From contig NZ_JBPDIH010000006.1 of assembly GCF_052030545.1 (NCBI RefSeq), positions 62,001 through 126,000 on the forward strand: a DNA stretch of 64,000 nt, read 5' to 3'. Source of the DNA: CANMXU01 sp052030545. Lineage in GTDB: Bacteria > Pseudomonadota > Gammaproteobacteria > Enterobacterales > Alteromonadaceae. Positions 1 to 7,983 of this stretch are shown here, piece by piece. How positions within the stretch are numbered: the first letter of the stretch is position 1; each line of letters starts with the position of its first letter. Below the pieces are notes generated by a model that was given only the letters and a program-made list of their open reading frames with translations, was not told where the DNA came from and did not search any database. The position numbers and the translations under genes are program-made.

Positions 1-2
1 AT

Positions 3-467
3 ACCTTAGAAGAGTTAGTGAGTAATATGAATAAACTCACCGGCGACGAGTCAGTTTCGTTTGAGAATATGCACCGAGATATTACCGCCTACGATAACAC
101 GATAAAACGTGGCGACAATCTACGTAATGACGATCAAATTCGAAAAATTGCGCAATTGCGCACGTGGCGCGGCGATAAAATTCGCACCTGTAAATTCCAA
201 CCCATTTTAGACGATAAAGAGTTGCCGTTAATTGCAATTCGCTCGCGCTTGATCAGCCGTAAAAGCATGGGCGGTTTTGAAACTAACTTGCAAAGCCAAG
301 TGCTCAATAGCCAAGGGCAAGCAATTAATAATCTTTATGCCGTAGGTGAAGCGGCAGGCTTTGGTGGCGGTGGCGTTAGCGGTATACGTTCACTAGAAGG
401 CACATTCTTATCAAACAGTATTTTAAATGCACGCTTTGCTGCAAAAGCGATAGCCAATAACGAATAA
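3..467 (+). CDS. FAD-dependent oxidoreductase, KsdD-like (partial, C-terminal part)
   Basis: The reading frame is open from the window edge, so only the last 154 residues are visible; the full family protein is roughly 550 residues. The end carries the C-terminal FAD-binding signature of the fumarate reductase/3-ketosteroid dehydrogenase superfamily: a NLYAVGEAAGFGGGG stretch, then GIRSLEGTFLSNSI, as in the predicted dehydrogenases of COG3573. These enzymes use FAD to oxidise or reduce a C-C bond next to a carbonyl; the substrate here cannot be told. It lies 14 nt before a ThDP-dependent enzyme on the same strand and is probably its co-transcribed partner. Family assignment is fairly secure; substrate is unknown. 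Confidence 0.8.
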   Translation, partial: TLEELVSNMNKLTGDESVSFENMHRDITAYDNTIKRGDNLRNDDQIRKIAQLRTWRGDKIRTCKFQPILDDKELPLIAIRSRLISRKSMGGFETNLQSQVLNSQGQAINNLYAVGEAAGFGGGGVSGIRSLEGTFLSNSILNARFAAKAIANNE

Positions 468-481
468 TTGAGGATAACAAC

Positions 482-2212
482 ATGAAAAAAACAGGCGCAG
501 AATTAGTTCGTTTCGCTCTTGAGCAAATAGGCGTAACTCACACTTTTGGTATACCTGGCGTGCACAATACCGAAATTTACGATCAGCTTAATATTTCAGA
601 AAAAATTGAACCTGTATTGGTAACACATGAAGGCGGCGCATCGTTTATGGCAGATGCCATGAGCCGTACCTCAAATACTATCGGCACGTTATTAATTGTG
701 CCAGCCGCAGGTGTTACCCATGCGGCAAGCGGTATTGCTGAAGCATCGCTCGATGGCATTCCAATGTTAGTGATCTCAGGTGGTATTCACTCAGAAAGTG
801 GTCATAAATATCAGTTACACGATATGGACCAACACGGCGTACTAGAGCCTATCACCAAAGCGACCTTTAAAGTGCTGTCGCATGAAGAGGTGATCCCAAC
901 ATTTTATAAAGCACATGACATTGCCACCCAAGGTGAACCAGGCCCAGTATTTATCGAAATGCCTTTTAATATTTCTAACTTCAAAGGTGATGTCAGTGAA
1001 ATGCCAAGTTATTTGCCGCCTAAAGCAGTAGCAGATAAAGGTATTAGCGACTTATCTCAAGCCGCTGAGTTATTAGCAAATGCCGGTAAAATTGGTATTT
1101 TTGCCGGTTGGGGCGCAGCAGATTGTGAAGCAGAGTTAATTGAGCTTGCCGAATTACTTGGCGCGCCAGTGTCGACAACCTTGCAAGGTTTAAGTGTATT
1201 TCCAGCCAACCACCCACTGCATACCGGCATGGGTTTAGGTCAATACGCAGTACCGGCAGCGACCAATGCCTTTAAGAATATCGATTGTCTACTGGCAATT
1301 GGCACTCGATTTAGTGAAATTCCCACCGGTAGCTATGGCATTAACCCACCAGAAAACCTTATTCACTTAGATATTAACCCTGAAGTATTTAACGCCAATT
1401 ATCCGGCAAAATGCACTTTAGAAGGTGATGCTAAAACCTTATTGCCGGCTTTAATTGCCGCGCTGAAAGAGAAAAACATTTCAACATCTTATAGTGATAT
1501 TGCCGCTAAAATTAAGCTCGACAAAGTGGCCTATCAGGAAGAGTGGTTTGCCCATAAAGTTGAAGACCGTGTTAACCCGGGTCGTTTTTTTGCTGAATTA
1601 AGAAGCCAGTTAGCCGACGATGACTATGTTGTTGCCGACGATGGCAACCACACCTTTTTAACTGCCGAGTTAATGCCAATTCATAAAAGTAAGCATTTTA
1701 TTTCTCCGACCGATTTTAATGCGATGGGCTACTGCGTGCCAGCCGTGATCGGCGCAAAGTTAGCCAACCCAAACAAGCAAGTAGTTGGTATTGTTGGCGA
1801 CGGTGCGTTTATGATGACGGGTATGGAAGCGATGACGGCAACCAATCAAGCATTAGGCTTAGCCATTTTTGTCTTTAACGACGGCGAGCTTTCACAAATT
1901 TCACAAGCACAAGAAATTCCTTACAACCGCAAAGTATGCACGGTATTAGGTAACTTAAAAACTCAAGGTGTTGCTATCGCTACAGGGACTGAATTTGTTG
2001 AAATTAACAACGACAACGAAATTCAAGCCGGAATAACCCAAGCGATGGCGTTCGCCAAAGACAATCGACCAGTCATTGTTAATGTAAAAATTGACTACTC
2101 AAAGCGTACGCGTTTTACCAAAGGTGTGGTGAAAAGCAATTTAGCGCGTTTTTCGACCAAAGAAAAAATTCGCTCGGTTAGCCGTGCCATTGTTCGAAAA
2201 GTTACTGGGTAA
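482..2212 (+). CDS. Thiamine diphosphate-dependent enzyme, acetolactate synthase-like
   Basis: This 576-residue protein has the three-domain layout of ThDP enzymes. The N-terminal pyrimidine-binding domain carries the catalytic Glu50 in THEGGASF. The central FAD/nucleotide-type domain spans roughly residues 190-330. The C-terminal pyrophosphate-binding domain has the GDG...N motif at 439-441 and Asn466, which binds Mg-ThDP. A GAGGATAA ribosome site precedes the ATG. The family decarboxylates or ligates 2-keto acids or acyl-CoAs. The usual ilv partner (small regulatory subunit) is absent and the neighbours are oxidoreductases, so a catabolic lyase or decarboxylase is more likely than branched-chain amino acid synthesis. 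That functional reading is inference. Confidence 0.85.
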   Translation: MKKTGAELVRFALEQIGVTHTFGIPGVHNTEIYDQLNISEKIEPVLVTHEGGASFMADAMSRTSNTIGTLLIVPAAGVTHAASGIAEASLDGIPMLVISGGIHSESGHKYQLHDMDQHGVLEPITKATFKVLSHEEVIPTFYKAHDIATQGEPGPVFIEMPFNISNFKGDVSEMPSYLPPKAVADKGISDLSQAAELLANAGKIGIFAGWGAADCEAELIELAELLGAPVSTTLQGLSVFPANHPLHTGMGLGQYAVPAATNAFKNIDCLLAIGTRFSEIPTGSYGINPPENLIHLDINPEVFNANYPAKCTLEGDAKTLLPALIAALKEKNISTSYSDIAAKIKLDKVAYQEEWFAHKVEDRVNPGRFFAELRSQLADDDYVVADDGNHTFLTAELMPIHKSKHFISPTDFNAMGYCVPAVIGAKLANPNKQVVGIVGDGAFMMTGMEAMTATNQALGLAIFVFNDGELSQISQAQEIPYNRKVCTVLGNLKTQGVAIATGTEFVEINNDNEIQAGITQAMAFAKDNRPVIVNVKIDYSKRTRFTKGVVKSNLARFSTKEKIRSVSRAIVRKVTG

Positions 2213-2245
2213 TTAACGTTTTCAGCAAACGAAGTATGAGGTTGT

Positions 2246-3844
2246 ATGTTTGATTACATAATTATTGGCGGTGGCTCCGCAGGTTGTTTATTGGCAAATC
2301 GTTTATCTGCTGATGCTAACAATAAGGTCTGTTTAATTGAAGCAGGCCGCTCTGATCGTAATTATTTGGTGCGCACCACTAGCCCAATTAATATGATATT
2401 TTTAATGCATAGCCCGCTTTTTAACTGGTTAAATTATACCGATAAACAGGTAAACAGTGGCTATCGCGAGCTCTTTTGGCCAAGAGGCAAAGGTTTAGGT
2501 GGCTCAAGCTCGATTAACGCGATGATTTATACACGCGGTCATCGCTGGGATTATGATCATTGGGCATCGCTTGGCAATAACGGCTGGGACTACGACTCGG
2601 TATTGCCGATATTTAAACAAACTGAAAAAAACCAGCGAGGTGCTGATGAGTTTCACGGTGCCAATGGTGAAATGTCTGTGGTTGATACCAATTTTCGCTT
2701 TGCCCCCAGCGAAGCGTTTGTTGACGCCTGCATTGAGGCGAACTTTCCACTAAACAATGACATGAACGGCGCCGAGCAAGAAGGTTGCGGCTTTTTTCAA
2801 ATTACGCAAACCCCCGAGGGTGTGCGCTGTAATGCGTCACTCGCTTTTCTAGACCCGATATTAACTCGTCCTAACTTAACCATTTTAACGCAATCAACCG
2901 TTAAGCGTATTGTCTTTGACGGCAAAACCGCCACCGGCGTTGAATATTATGACGCCAAAAAAACGCTTCATAGCGTTAGCGCCACTAAAGAAATTATATT
3001 AGCAGCCGGCGTACTTAATTCACCGCAAATATTGAAGCTTTCAGGCGTTGGTCCCGCTCAGGAATTAAAAAAGCATAATATTGACGTCATACACGACTTA
3101 CCGGGCGTGGGCGAGAATCTACAAGATCACCCCGACATTATTATTCGCTGTTTAGAATCAAGCAGCACCTCATTTAAAACCTTGCCGACAAAAGTGATGC
3201 TCGACTTTGTCTTGAAGCGATTTTCTAAGAAAAAACCTATGGTATTTTCACCGACCGACTGCGGTGGTTTTATTAAGTCGTCGCCTGAACTCGACATTCC
3301 CGACTTACAGTTACAATTTGCGGCACTTCGAATGAAACCTCATGGTGAAGGGCTATTTACCCCCGCACGCAATGGTTTTGTTTTGCATATTTGTTATTTG
3401 CGCCCAGAAAGTCGCGGCCGCGTGTTATTGGCCACTAACAGTCCATTTGATAATGTAAAAATTCAAGCCAATTATTTTGACCAAGAAAAAGAGCTCGATG
3501 CTCTGGTCAAAGGCGTTAAAATAGGGCGAGAAATATTAGCGCAACCGGCACTTGCTAGCTTATACAAACAAGAAGAAAAGCCCGGGGCCGATATTCAAAC
3601 CGACGAGCAAATTAAGCAATACTTGCGCGATAACGTTGAAACCGTTTATCACACTGCTGGCTCGTGTAAAATGGGCAATGATGATATGGCTGTTGTTGAC
3701 TCTGAACTTAAAGTGCATGGTCTTAACAAGCTGCGTGTTATTGATTCGTCAATCATGCCGACCATTACCGGCAGCAATATTCATGGTCCAACGGTAATGA
3801 TCGCTGAAAAAGGCGCTAAAATGATCTTAGATGATTGGCAATAA
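2246..3844 (+). CDS. GMC-family FAD-dependent oxidoreductase (choline dehydrogenase-like)
   Basis: The 532-residue protein begins with the ADP-binding fold YIIIGGGSAGCLLANRLS. It shows the first GMC signature around residues 80-100 (GKGLGGSSSINAMIYTRG) and the second at about 255-268 (GVLNSPQILKLSGVG). The catalytic His469 lies in YHTAGSCKMG, and the second active-site region follows in GSNIHGPTVM near residue 511. Such enzymes oxidise primary or secondary alcohols and pass electrons to FAD and then the respiratory chain. No signal peptide is seen, so it should be cytoplasmic or membrane-peripheral. It lies 33 nt after the ThDP enzyme and before an SDR, which suggests stepwise alcohol/aldehyde/ketone metabolism. 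The substrate is not deducible; naming it betA would be unsafe. Confidence 0.9.
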   Translation: MFDYIIIGGGSAGCLLANRLSADANNKVCLIEAGRSDRNYLVRTTSPINMIFLMHSPLFNWLNYTDKQVNSGYRELFWPRGKGLGGSSSINAMIYTRGHRWDYDHWASLGNNGWDYDSVLPIFKQTEKNQRGADEFHGANGEMSVVDTNFRFAPSEAFVDACIEANFPLNNDMNGAEQEGCGFFQITQTPEGVRCNASLAFLDPILTRPNLTILTQSTVKRIVFDGKTATGVEYYDAKKTLHSVSATKEIILAAGVLNSPQILKLSGVGPAQELKKHNIDVIHDLPGVGENLQDHPDIIIRCLESSSTSFKTLPTKVMLDFVLKRFSKKKPMVFSPTDCGGFIKSSPELDIPDLQLQFAALRMKPHGEGLFTPARNGFVLHICYLRPESRGRVLLATNSPFDNVKIQANYFDQEKELDALVKGVKIGREILAQPALASLYKQEEKPGADIQTDEQIKQYLRDNVETVYHTAGSCKMGNDDMAVVDSELKVHGLNKLRVIDSSIMPTITGSNIHGPTVMIAEKGAKMILDDWQ

Positions 3845-3920
3845 ATGCGTTTAGCCGTTATAAAAAAACATAAATCAATTGAATTTATTCAATGAAAAAA
3901 CAAAAACTAAAAAGGTCATT

Positions 3921-4730
3921 ATGTTTAAAAACAAGCACATCATTATAACAGGTGGCTCTTCAGGTTTAGGGCTTGCGGTAGCAAGCTTGTTAGTAAAACA
4001 AGGTGCGCATTTATCGTTAATTGCACGGAATTTATCAAAACTCGAAGCCGCCAAAAGCCAATTGTTACAGCAAAACCCTAAAGCCAATATTCAAATTGCC
4101 TCGCTAGATGTTAATAACTCAGAGGCTAGCCAAAACGCTTTTACTGAACTTGCTCAACCATTTGGCGGCATTGATATGCTGATCAACAGTGCTGGCGTGT
4201 TAAAAGTTGGCAGATTTGAAGACTTTCAACTGCAAGACTTTCGTGATGTGATGGAAACCAATTATTTTGGATTAGTATCTGCCACACAAGCTGCTTTGCC
4301 CTTTTTAAAAATACGCCAAGGCAAAGTCGTTAATATTGCTTCTATTGCAGGTTTAGTCGGCACTTTTGGCTATAGTCCTTATAACGCTTCAAAGTATGCC
4401 GTTGTCGGTTTAAGTGAAGCGATGCGTTATGAGCTAAAACCTCAAGGGGTTGACGTACAACTTATTTGCCCCGGCGAATTCGACACACCGATGGTGCAAA
4501 ATATTGCTAACCAGCGCCCAGTTGAAAACATCGCCCATGCGCAAACGATCCCTCCAATGACGGTAGAGCAAGTTGCTAAAGACGTTGTCAAAGGTATCGC
4601 CTCTTCAAACTTTACGACCATCCCGGGCTTTATAGCCAAAATAACCGTTGCGGCAATCAGACACTTTCCCGCGCTTGGTCGTTGGATCGGCGATCGCGTT
4701 ATTGCCAAGGCTCAGCGCAATAAGCTTTGA
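3921..4730 (+). CDS. Short-chain dehydrogenase/reductase
   Basis: Classical SDR of 269 residues. The Rossmann glycine motif TGGSSGLG is at residues 10-17, an NSAG motif follows strand 4 near residue 92, the catalytic Ser is in NIASIAG, and the YNASK tetrad motif is near residues 157-161. The frame could open at a TTG 42 nt upstream, but AAAGG five bases before the ATG at 3921 fixes the start. NAD(P)(H) specificity and substrate are unknown. The family resembles 3-ketodihydrosphingosine reductase-like and retinol-type SDRs. It closes the four-gene run of oxidoreductases, and a hairpin follows its stop. Confidence 0.9.
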   Translation: MFKNKHIIITGGSSGLGLAVASLLVKQGAHLSLIARNLSKLEAAKSQLLQQNPKANIQIASLDVNNSEASQNAFTELAQPFGGIDMLINSAGVLKVGRFEDFQLQDFRDVMETNYFGLVSATQAALPFLKIRQGKVVNIASIAGLVGTFGYSPYNASKYAVVGLSEAMRYELKPQGVDVQLICPGEFDTPMVQNIANQRPVENIAHAQTIPPMTVEQVAKDVVKGIASSNFTTIPGFIAKITVAAIRHFPALGRWIGDRVIAKAQRNKL

Positions 4731-4734
4731 AAAC

Positions 4735-4761
4735 CATGATATTTATCTGCTAAATATCATG
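4735..4761. terminator. Perfect inverted repeat after the SDR gene
   Basis: A 10-bp perfect stem (CATGATATTT / AAATATCATG) with a 7-nt loop starts four bases after the SDR stop. No T-tract follows, so it is a weak intrinsic terminator at best; it may instead protect the 3' end of the mRNA. Confidence 0.4.
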
Positions 4762-4916
4762 CCTAATTAAGTCTCTTGTTTGATGCACTACTTTTAAGAT
4801 AACTGGTTGCTTACCTAGTTGAGTTAACATAGTAAAGTTAACACTTGCCAACCCGCCTTATATGTATTTAAATCAAAAAATAAATATTAAATTCAATATA
4901 ATAGGGATAAAAAGGC

Positions 4917-6050
4917 ATGTTATTAAGATTACAGCATCCAGCGTCATGGAACGATTTTGAGTCGCTATGTCATATGTTGTGGAAAGAGATTTGGCAAGAC
5001 CCTAACGCACAAAAAAATGGCAGAAATGGCCAAGCACAAAACGGCGTTGATATATTTGGCACGCCTTTATATCAGGAAGAATATGAAGGTGTTCAATGCA
5101 AAGATAAGAATGCGCAACTTGGCAGTATTCTCACCAAAAAAGAGCTACTAAAGGAATGTAACAATGCGACCAATTTTTTACCTAAAATCTCAAGATTTAC
5201 ACTAGCTGCCTCCTGTCCTAACGATGCAATTTTGCAGCAAGAAGCCCGTTTAATGAACGACGAAGAAGAGTTTCCTTTCAAAGTAAACATTTGGTTTTGG
5301 GATGAAATAGAAGCAGAAGTTCGAACCCGAGCTAACTTAATGGACGTTTTCTATAAAGGCTTTCCAATAGAAACAGACACTTCAGTTAAAATATCAGCAA
5401 CAACATCAAAAGATCAATTTTCTGCATTTTTTACACGCCCTAATTTATGGGACAACATTAATAGCAAAATACACATAAGCTTAAAAATGCTCAGTTATGA
5501 ACTGTGTGACAATGCATATAAGTACGGCAAAGCTAAGCAGGTTAAAATGAGTTTTGACGGAAAGCGCTTTCAAATAAAAGACGATGGTATACCGTTCAAC
5601 CCAATTGCAGAACTGCCAAATTATACAGTTGTAACTCTTGATAAATATATGGGGTCATTAGAGTTTCAACAGTTTTTAGAAATGTTTGATGCCGTTATAG
5701 AAGTAAGCCACAACTCAACTAATGAATTTAATAATGTTTTTTCAATTGAAATTAAGAACGAATTTATAAAACCAACAACCACCCAAGAATTTACCGTAAA
5801 TTTGCAAAATATATGGGGACGAGGTGCCGGTAAAAAGTATGCTCAAAACCTTAAAATCGCCGAAGGCACAGAAGAGGTTATCCTAAATTTTGATAACGAA
5901 GCCGTCATGAGCGTATCAGCTGAAGTTATTAAAACAATGAAGCAGCAAGTAGCAAAAGATGTCAATGTAAAAGTGCTCGTAGGTGAAGATAGTAAATTAA
6001 TTAAACTCAATGAATTAATCGACGGTGTAGACATAGAAAAAAGAAACTAA
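4917..6050 (+). CDS. Predicted PD-(D/E)XK nuclease-GHKL ATPase-STAS-like fusion protein, candidate stand-alone defence gene
   Basis: 377 residues; I do not recognise a named gene. Residues 1-135 look like a restriction-endonuclease fold: Glu15 in the WNDFESLC helix, Asp45 in NGVDIFG, then Gln60-Cys61-Lys62, matching the D...QxK core of Mrr/Cap4-like PD-(D/E)XK nucleases. Residues 185-275 resemble a GHKL ATPase: an N-box with Glu195 and Asn199 in YELCDNAYKYG, then Asp223-Gly224 in KDDGIPF as the ATP-lid box. Residues about 291-372 (NIWGRGAGKKYAQNL, then a VILNFDNE strand) resemble the STAS-like DUF4325 fold that often accompanies such ATPases. The gene stands alone between hairpins and looks more AT-rich than its neighbours. 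Domain calls rest on motif reading only; the function is inference. Confidence 0.7.
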   Translation: MLLRLQHPASWNDFESLCHMLWKEIWQDPNAQKNGRNGQAQNGVDIFGTPLYQEEYEGVQCKDKNAQLGSILTKKELLKECNNATNFLPKISRFTLAASCPNDAILQQEARLMNDEEEFPFKVNIWFWDEIEAEVRTRANLMDVFYKGFPIETDTSVKISATTSKDQFSAFFTRPNLWDNINSKIHISLKMLSYELCDNAYKYGKAKQVKMSFDGKRFQIKDDGIPFNPIAELPNYTVVTLDKYMGSLEFQQFLEMFDAVIEVSHNSTNEFNNVFSIEIKNEFIKPTTTQEFTVNLQNIWGRGAGKKYAQNLKIAEGTEEVILNFDNEAVMSVSAEVIKTMKQQVAKDVNVKVLVGEDSKLIKLNELIDGVDIEKRN

Positions 6051-6088
6051 CAGGGTACTTAAAGCGTAAAAACATCAAAACCAAACAC

Positions 6089-6118
6089 AATAAAGCCTAC
6101 AAGAATGTAGGCTTTATT
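6089..6118. terminator. Bidirectional terminator between convergent genes
   Basis: A perfect 12-bp stem (AATAAAGCCTAC / GTAGGCTTTATT) with a 6-nt loop. It sits between the plus-strand nuclease-like gene and the minus-strand RidA gene and is T-rich on both exits, so it can end both transcripts. Confidence 0.8.
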
Positions 6119-6139
6119 AGTAACGAAATAAGCGCCAAG

Positions 6140-6625
6140 CTAGGCTTTAGCAATGCACTCGACTTCCACCTTTGAGTTTAGCGCTAAATCTTTCACCGCA
6201 AAGGCACTTCGCGCAGGATACGGCGGCGTAAAGAACTGGGTATACACCTGATTAAACGCAGCAAAATCATTAATATCAGTTAGCATAACGGTGCACTTCA
6301 CCACGTCTTTCATACGGTAACCATACTTGGTTAGTGTTGTTTTAATGTTGGTAAGGGTTTGCTTCGTTTCCGCTTTTAAACCACCTGAAACGAGCTTTTC
6401 TTGCTCGGCGTTGAATCCGATTTGCCCCGACAAGAACAATAAATCGTTGGTGCGTACCGCTTCTGAAAAAGGTAAGCGTGTATTGCTAGGCTTGCTGTTA
6501 AGAAACTCAGCTTCAGTTGATACGCGCTCTGAATGAAAAGATAACTTAGCACAACCTGTTGCCATTAACGTGAATATAACGGCGACGGTTAGCATAAAGT
6601 TTTTTGATAATAATAAAGGTTTCAT
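6140..6625 (-). CDS. RidA-family protein with lipoprotein signal
   Basis: Residues 1-25 form a lipoprotein signal ending in the lipobox ATGC with Cys25. Residues 50-161 are a complete RidA/YjgF domain with the diagnostic Arg139 (PARSAFAV) and Glu154, spaced exactly as Arg105 and Glu120 of E. coli RidA, the residues that bind the carboxylate and activate water for imine/enamine hydrolysis. RidA proteins are normally cytoplasmic; this one should be anchored in the envelope. It is the last gene of a minus-strand group with two exported amidohydrolases and a transporter, 95 nt after the transporter. A role in hydrolysing reactive imines made by those enzymes is inference. Confidence 0.85.
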   Translation of the reverse strand: MKPLLLSKNFMLTVAVIFTLMATGCAKLSFHSERVSTEAEFLNSKPSNTRLPFSEAVRTNDLLFLSGQIGFNAEQEKLVSGGLKAETKQTLTNIKTTLTKYGYRMKDVVKCTVMLTDINDFAAFNQVYTQFFTPPYPARSAFAVKDLALNSKVEVECIAKA

Positions 6626-6720
6626 AATATTCTCTTAAATCGATAAGGCGCTAATTAAAACGCCTAGACACATTCTACTGACACAGACCAGCTCTGCTTT
6701 GATAAAAGCAAAGCGATAAA

Positions 6721-7977
6721 TTAACTGGCAAATTTCCACCATAAAAAGAACAGGCTAAATAGCGTTAATATGGTTAAGCAAATAAGCGTATAAACCTTAA
6801 AAAGCCCTTGCGGTTTGAATGCATCGTCAACATCAGCGCCCATCATGACTTTATAGTTAAGCCAAGCATAAATTGGCGCACTAACAAATGACACTGTGGT
6901 GACAAAATCAAGCAAGCCTTTAATGTCAGCCGCAAAATCATTAATAATCCACCAACTGCCCATCACTAAAATAATTAACGAAATGATATACGCCTTGTTA
7001 CCGACATTACTGTTACCTGTTTTACTGTGACCGGCTTTAAGCACAACGGCACGTTGCCAAACTTGCGGGAACCCATCAGCCACAGCAAAGGTAGTTGAAA
7101 ACAAGGCAACAAAAGTTACGATTGCCATTAATAGCCAGCTCCATTGACCTAATGACTGGCTATACAAGGCAACTAACTGGCTGGCAAATACGGCGGCTGA
7201 ATTAGCAAAACCCTCGCCTTGGCCAAACATTAGTAATGCTCCTAACCACAAAAAAACAATCGCAAGAAAAAAGCTGCAACAATAACCAATGTTAAAATCG
7301 AGCACCGCATTTTTAGCAGACTCTGGGCTTGGTTTTTTCCCTCGAGACAGTGTCCAAAGTGAGTGCCATACCGACACTTCTATCGCCGTTGGCATCCAGC
7401 CAATTAAGGCAACGATAAAAGCAATGCTGGCAGCAGATGTTAATGATATCACTGGCGCTTCGCTTGAAGGTGCTAGCCCTAACTTATTAAACGCCCCAAG
7501 CAGTGCCACTAAACTGCACACCACTAAAACCAACATCATCCATTTGAGCAAGGTACTTAATAAAGTGTAATGACCAATAATAAGTACCGCGCCTACAAGC
7601 ACTAAAATAAGCGCCGCCCACTGAGACAGCGACAAGATGTCACCAAATAGGTTAACCGCTAAAGCAGCGGTGACTATGGTCACCCCAGATTGCACAAAAA
7701 ACATGGTAATAAACGTTAGGATAAGAAATAAATAAAACGCCCAACTACCAATATTTTTATAACCATCAAGAAGACTTTTACCAGTAAGGCCTGCGTATTT
7801 TGGACCAAACAAAAAGAACGGATACTTAATAACATGAGCAAGCACAATAAAGCCAAGCAATGCAAAGCCAAAATCGGCGCCAGCTCTTGTCGACTGAACA
7901 ATATGAGAAACACCAATACTGGTTGCCGCCCAGACTATGCCTGGGCCTAACAATGAAAATAATTTAGCAAAAGACAT
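6721..7977 (-). CDS. Nramp-family (Nramp-related) membrane transporter
   Basis: The 418-residue protein has about 11 hydrophobic helices and begins with the Nramp-like LLGPGIVWAATSIGVSH segment followed by STRAGADFGFALLG. The canonical TM1 metal-binding DPGN motif is missing; the aligned stretch reads about IGVSH. The TM6 region reads GWMPTAIEVS instead of the usual MPHN context, keeping only a methionine. Classical Nramps import Mn2+ or Fe2+ with protons; loss of the Asp/Asn ligands suggests a different ion or solute, as in Nramp-related transporters. The start is only 6 nt after the M20 peptidase stop, so the two are co-transcribed and the cargo may relate to that enzyme. The fold is well supported; the substrate is unknown. 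Confidence 0.8.
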   Translation of the reverse strand: MSFAKLFSLLGPGIVWAATSIGVSHIVQSTRAGADFGFALLGFIVLAHVIKYPFFLFGPKYAGLTGKSLLDGYKNIGSWAFYLFLILTFITMFFVQSGVTIVTAALAVNLFGDILSLSQWAALILVLVGAVLIIGHYTLLSTLLKWMMLVLVVCSLVALLGAFNKLGLAPSSEAPVISLTSAASIAFIVALIGWMPTAIEVSVWHSLWTLSRGKKPSPESAKNAVLDFNIGYCCSFFLAIVFLWLGALLMFGQGEGFANSAAVFASQLVALYSQSLGQWSWLLMAIVTFVALFSTTFAVADGFPQVWQRAVVLKAGHSKTGNSNVGNKAYIISLIILVMGSWWIINDFAADIKGLLDFVTTVSFVSAPIYAWLNYKVMMGADVDDAFKPQGLFKVYTLICLTILTLFSLFFLWWKFAS

Positions 7978-7983
7978 ACTGAC

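Noticed and set aside
482..2212. Naming the ThDP enzyme ilvB/ilvI
   Set aside because: No small regulatory subunit or ilv gene adjoins it, and the neighbours are catabolic-type oxidoreductases.
4897..4902. Perfect TATAAT upstream of the nuclease-like gene
   Set aside because: No acceptable -35 at 15-19 bp, and the predicted start would leave only about 8 nt of leader; in such AT-rich DNA it can be chance.
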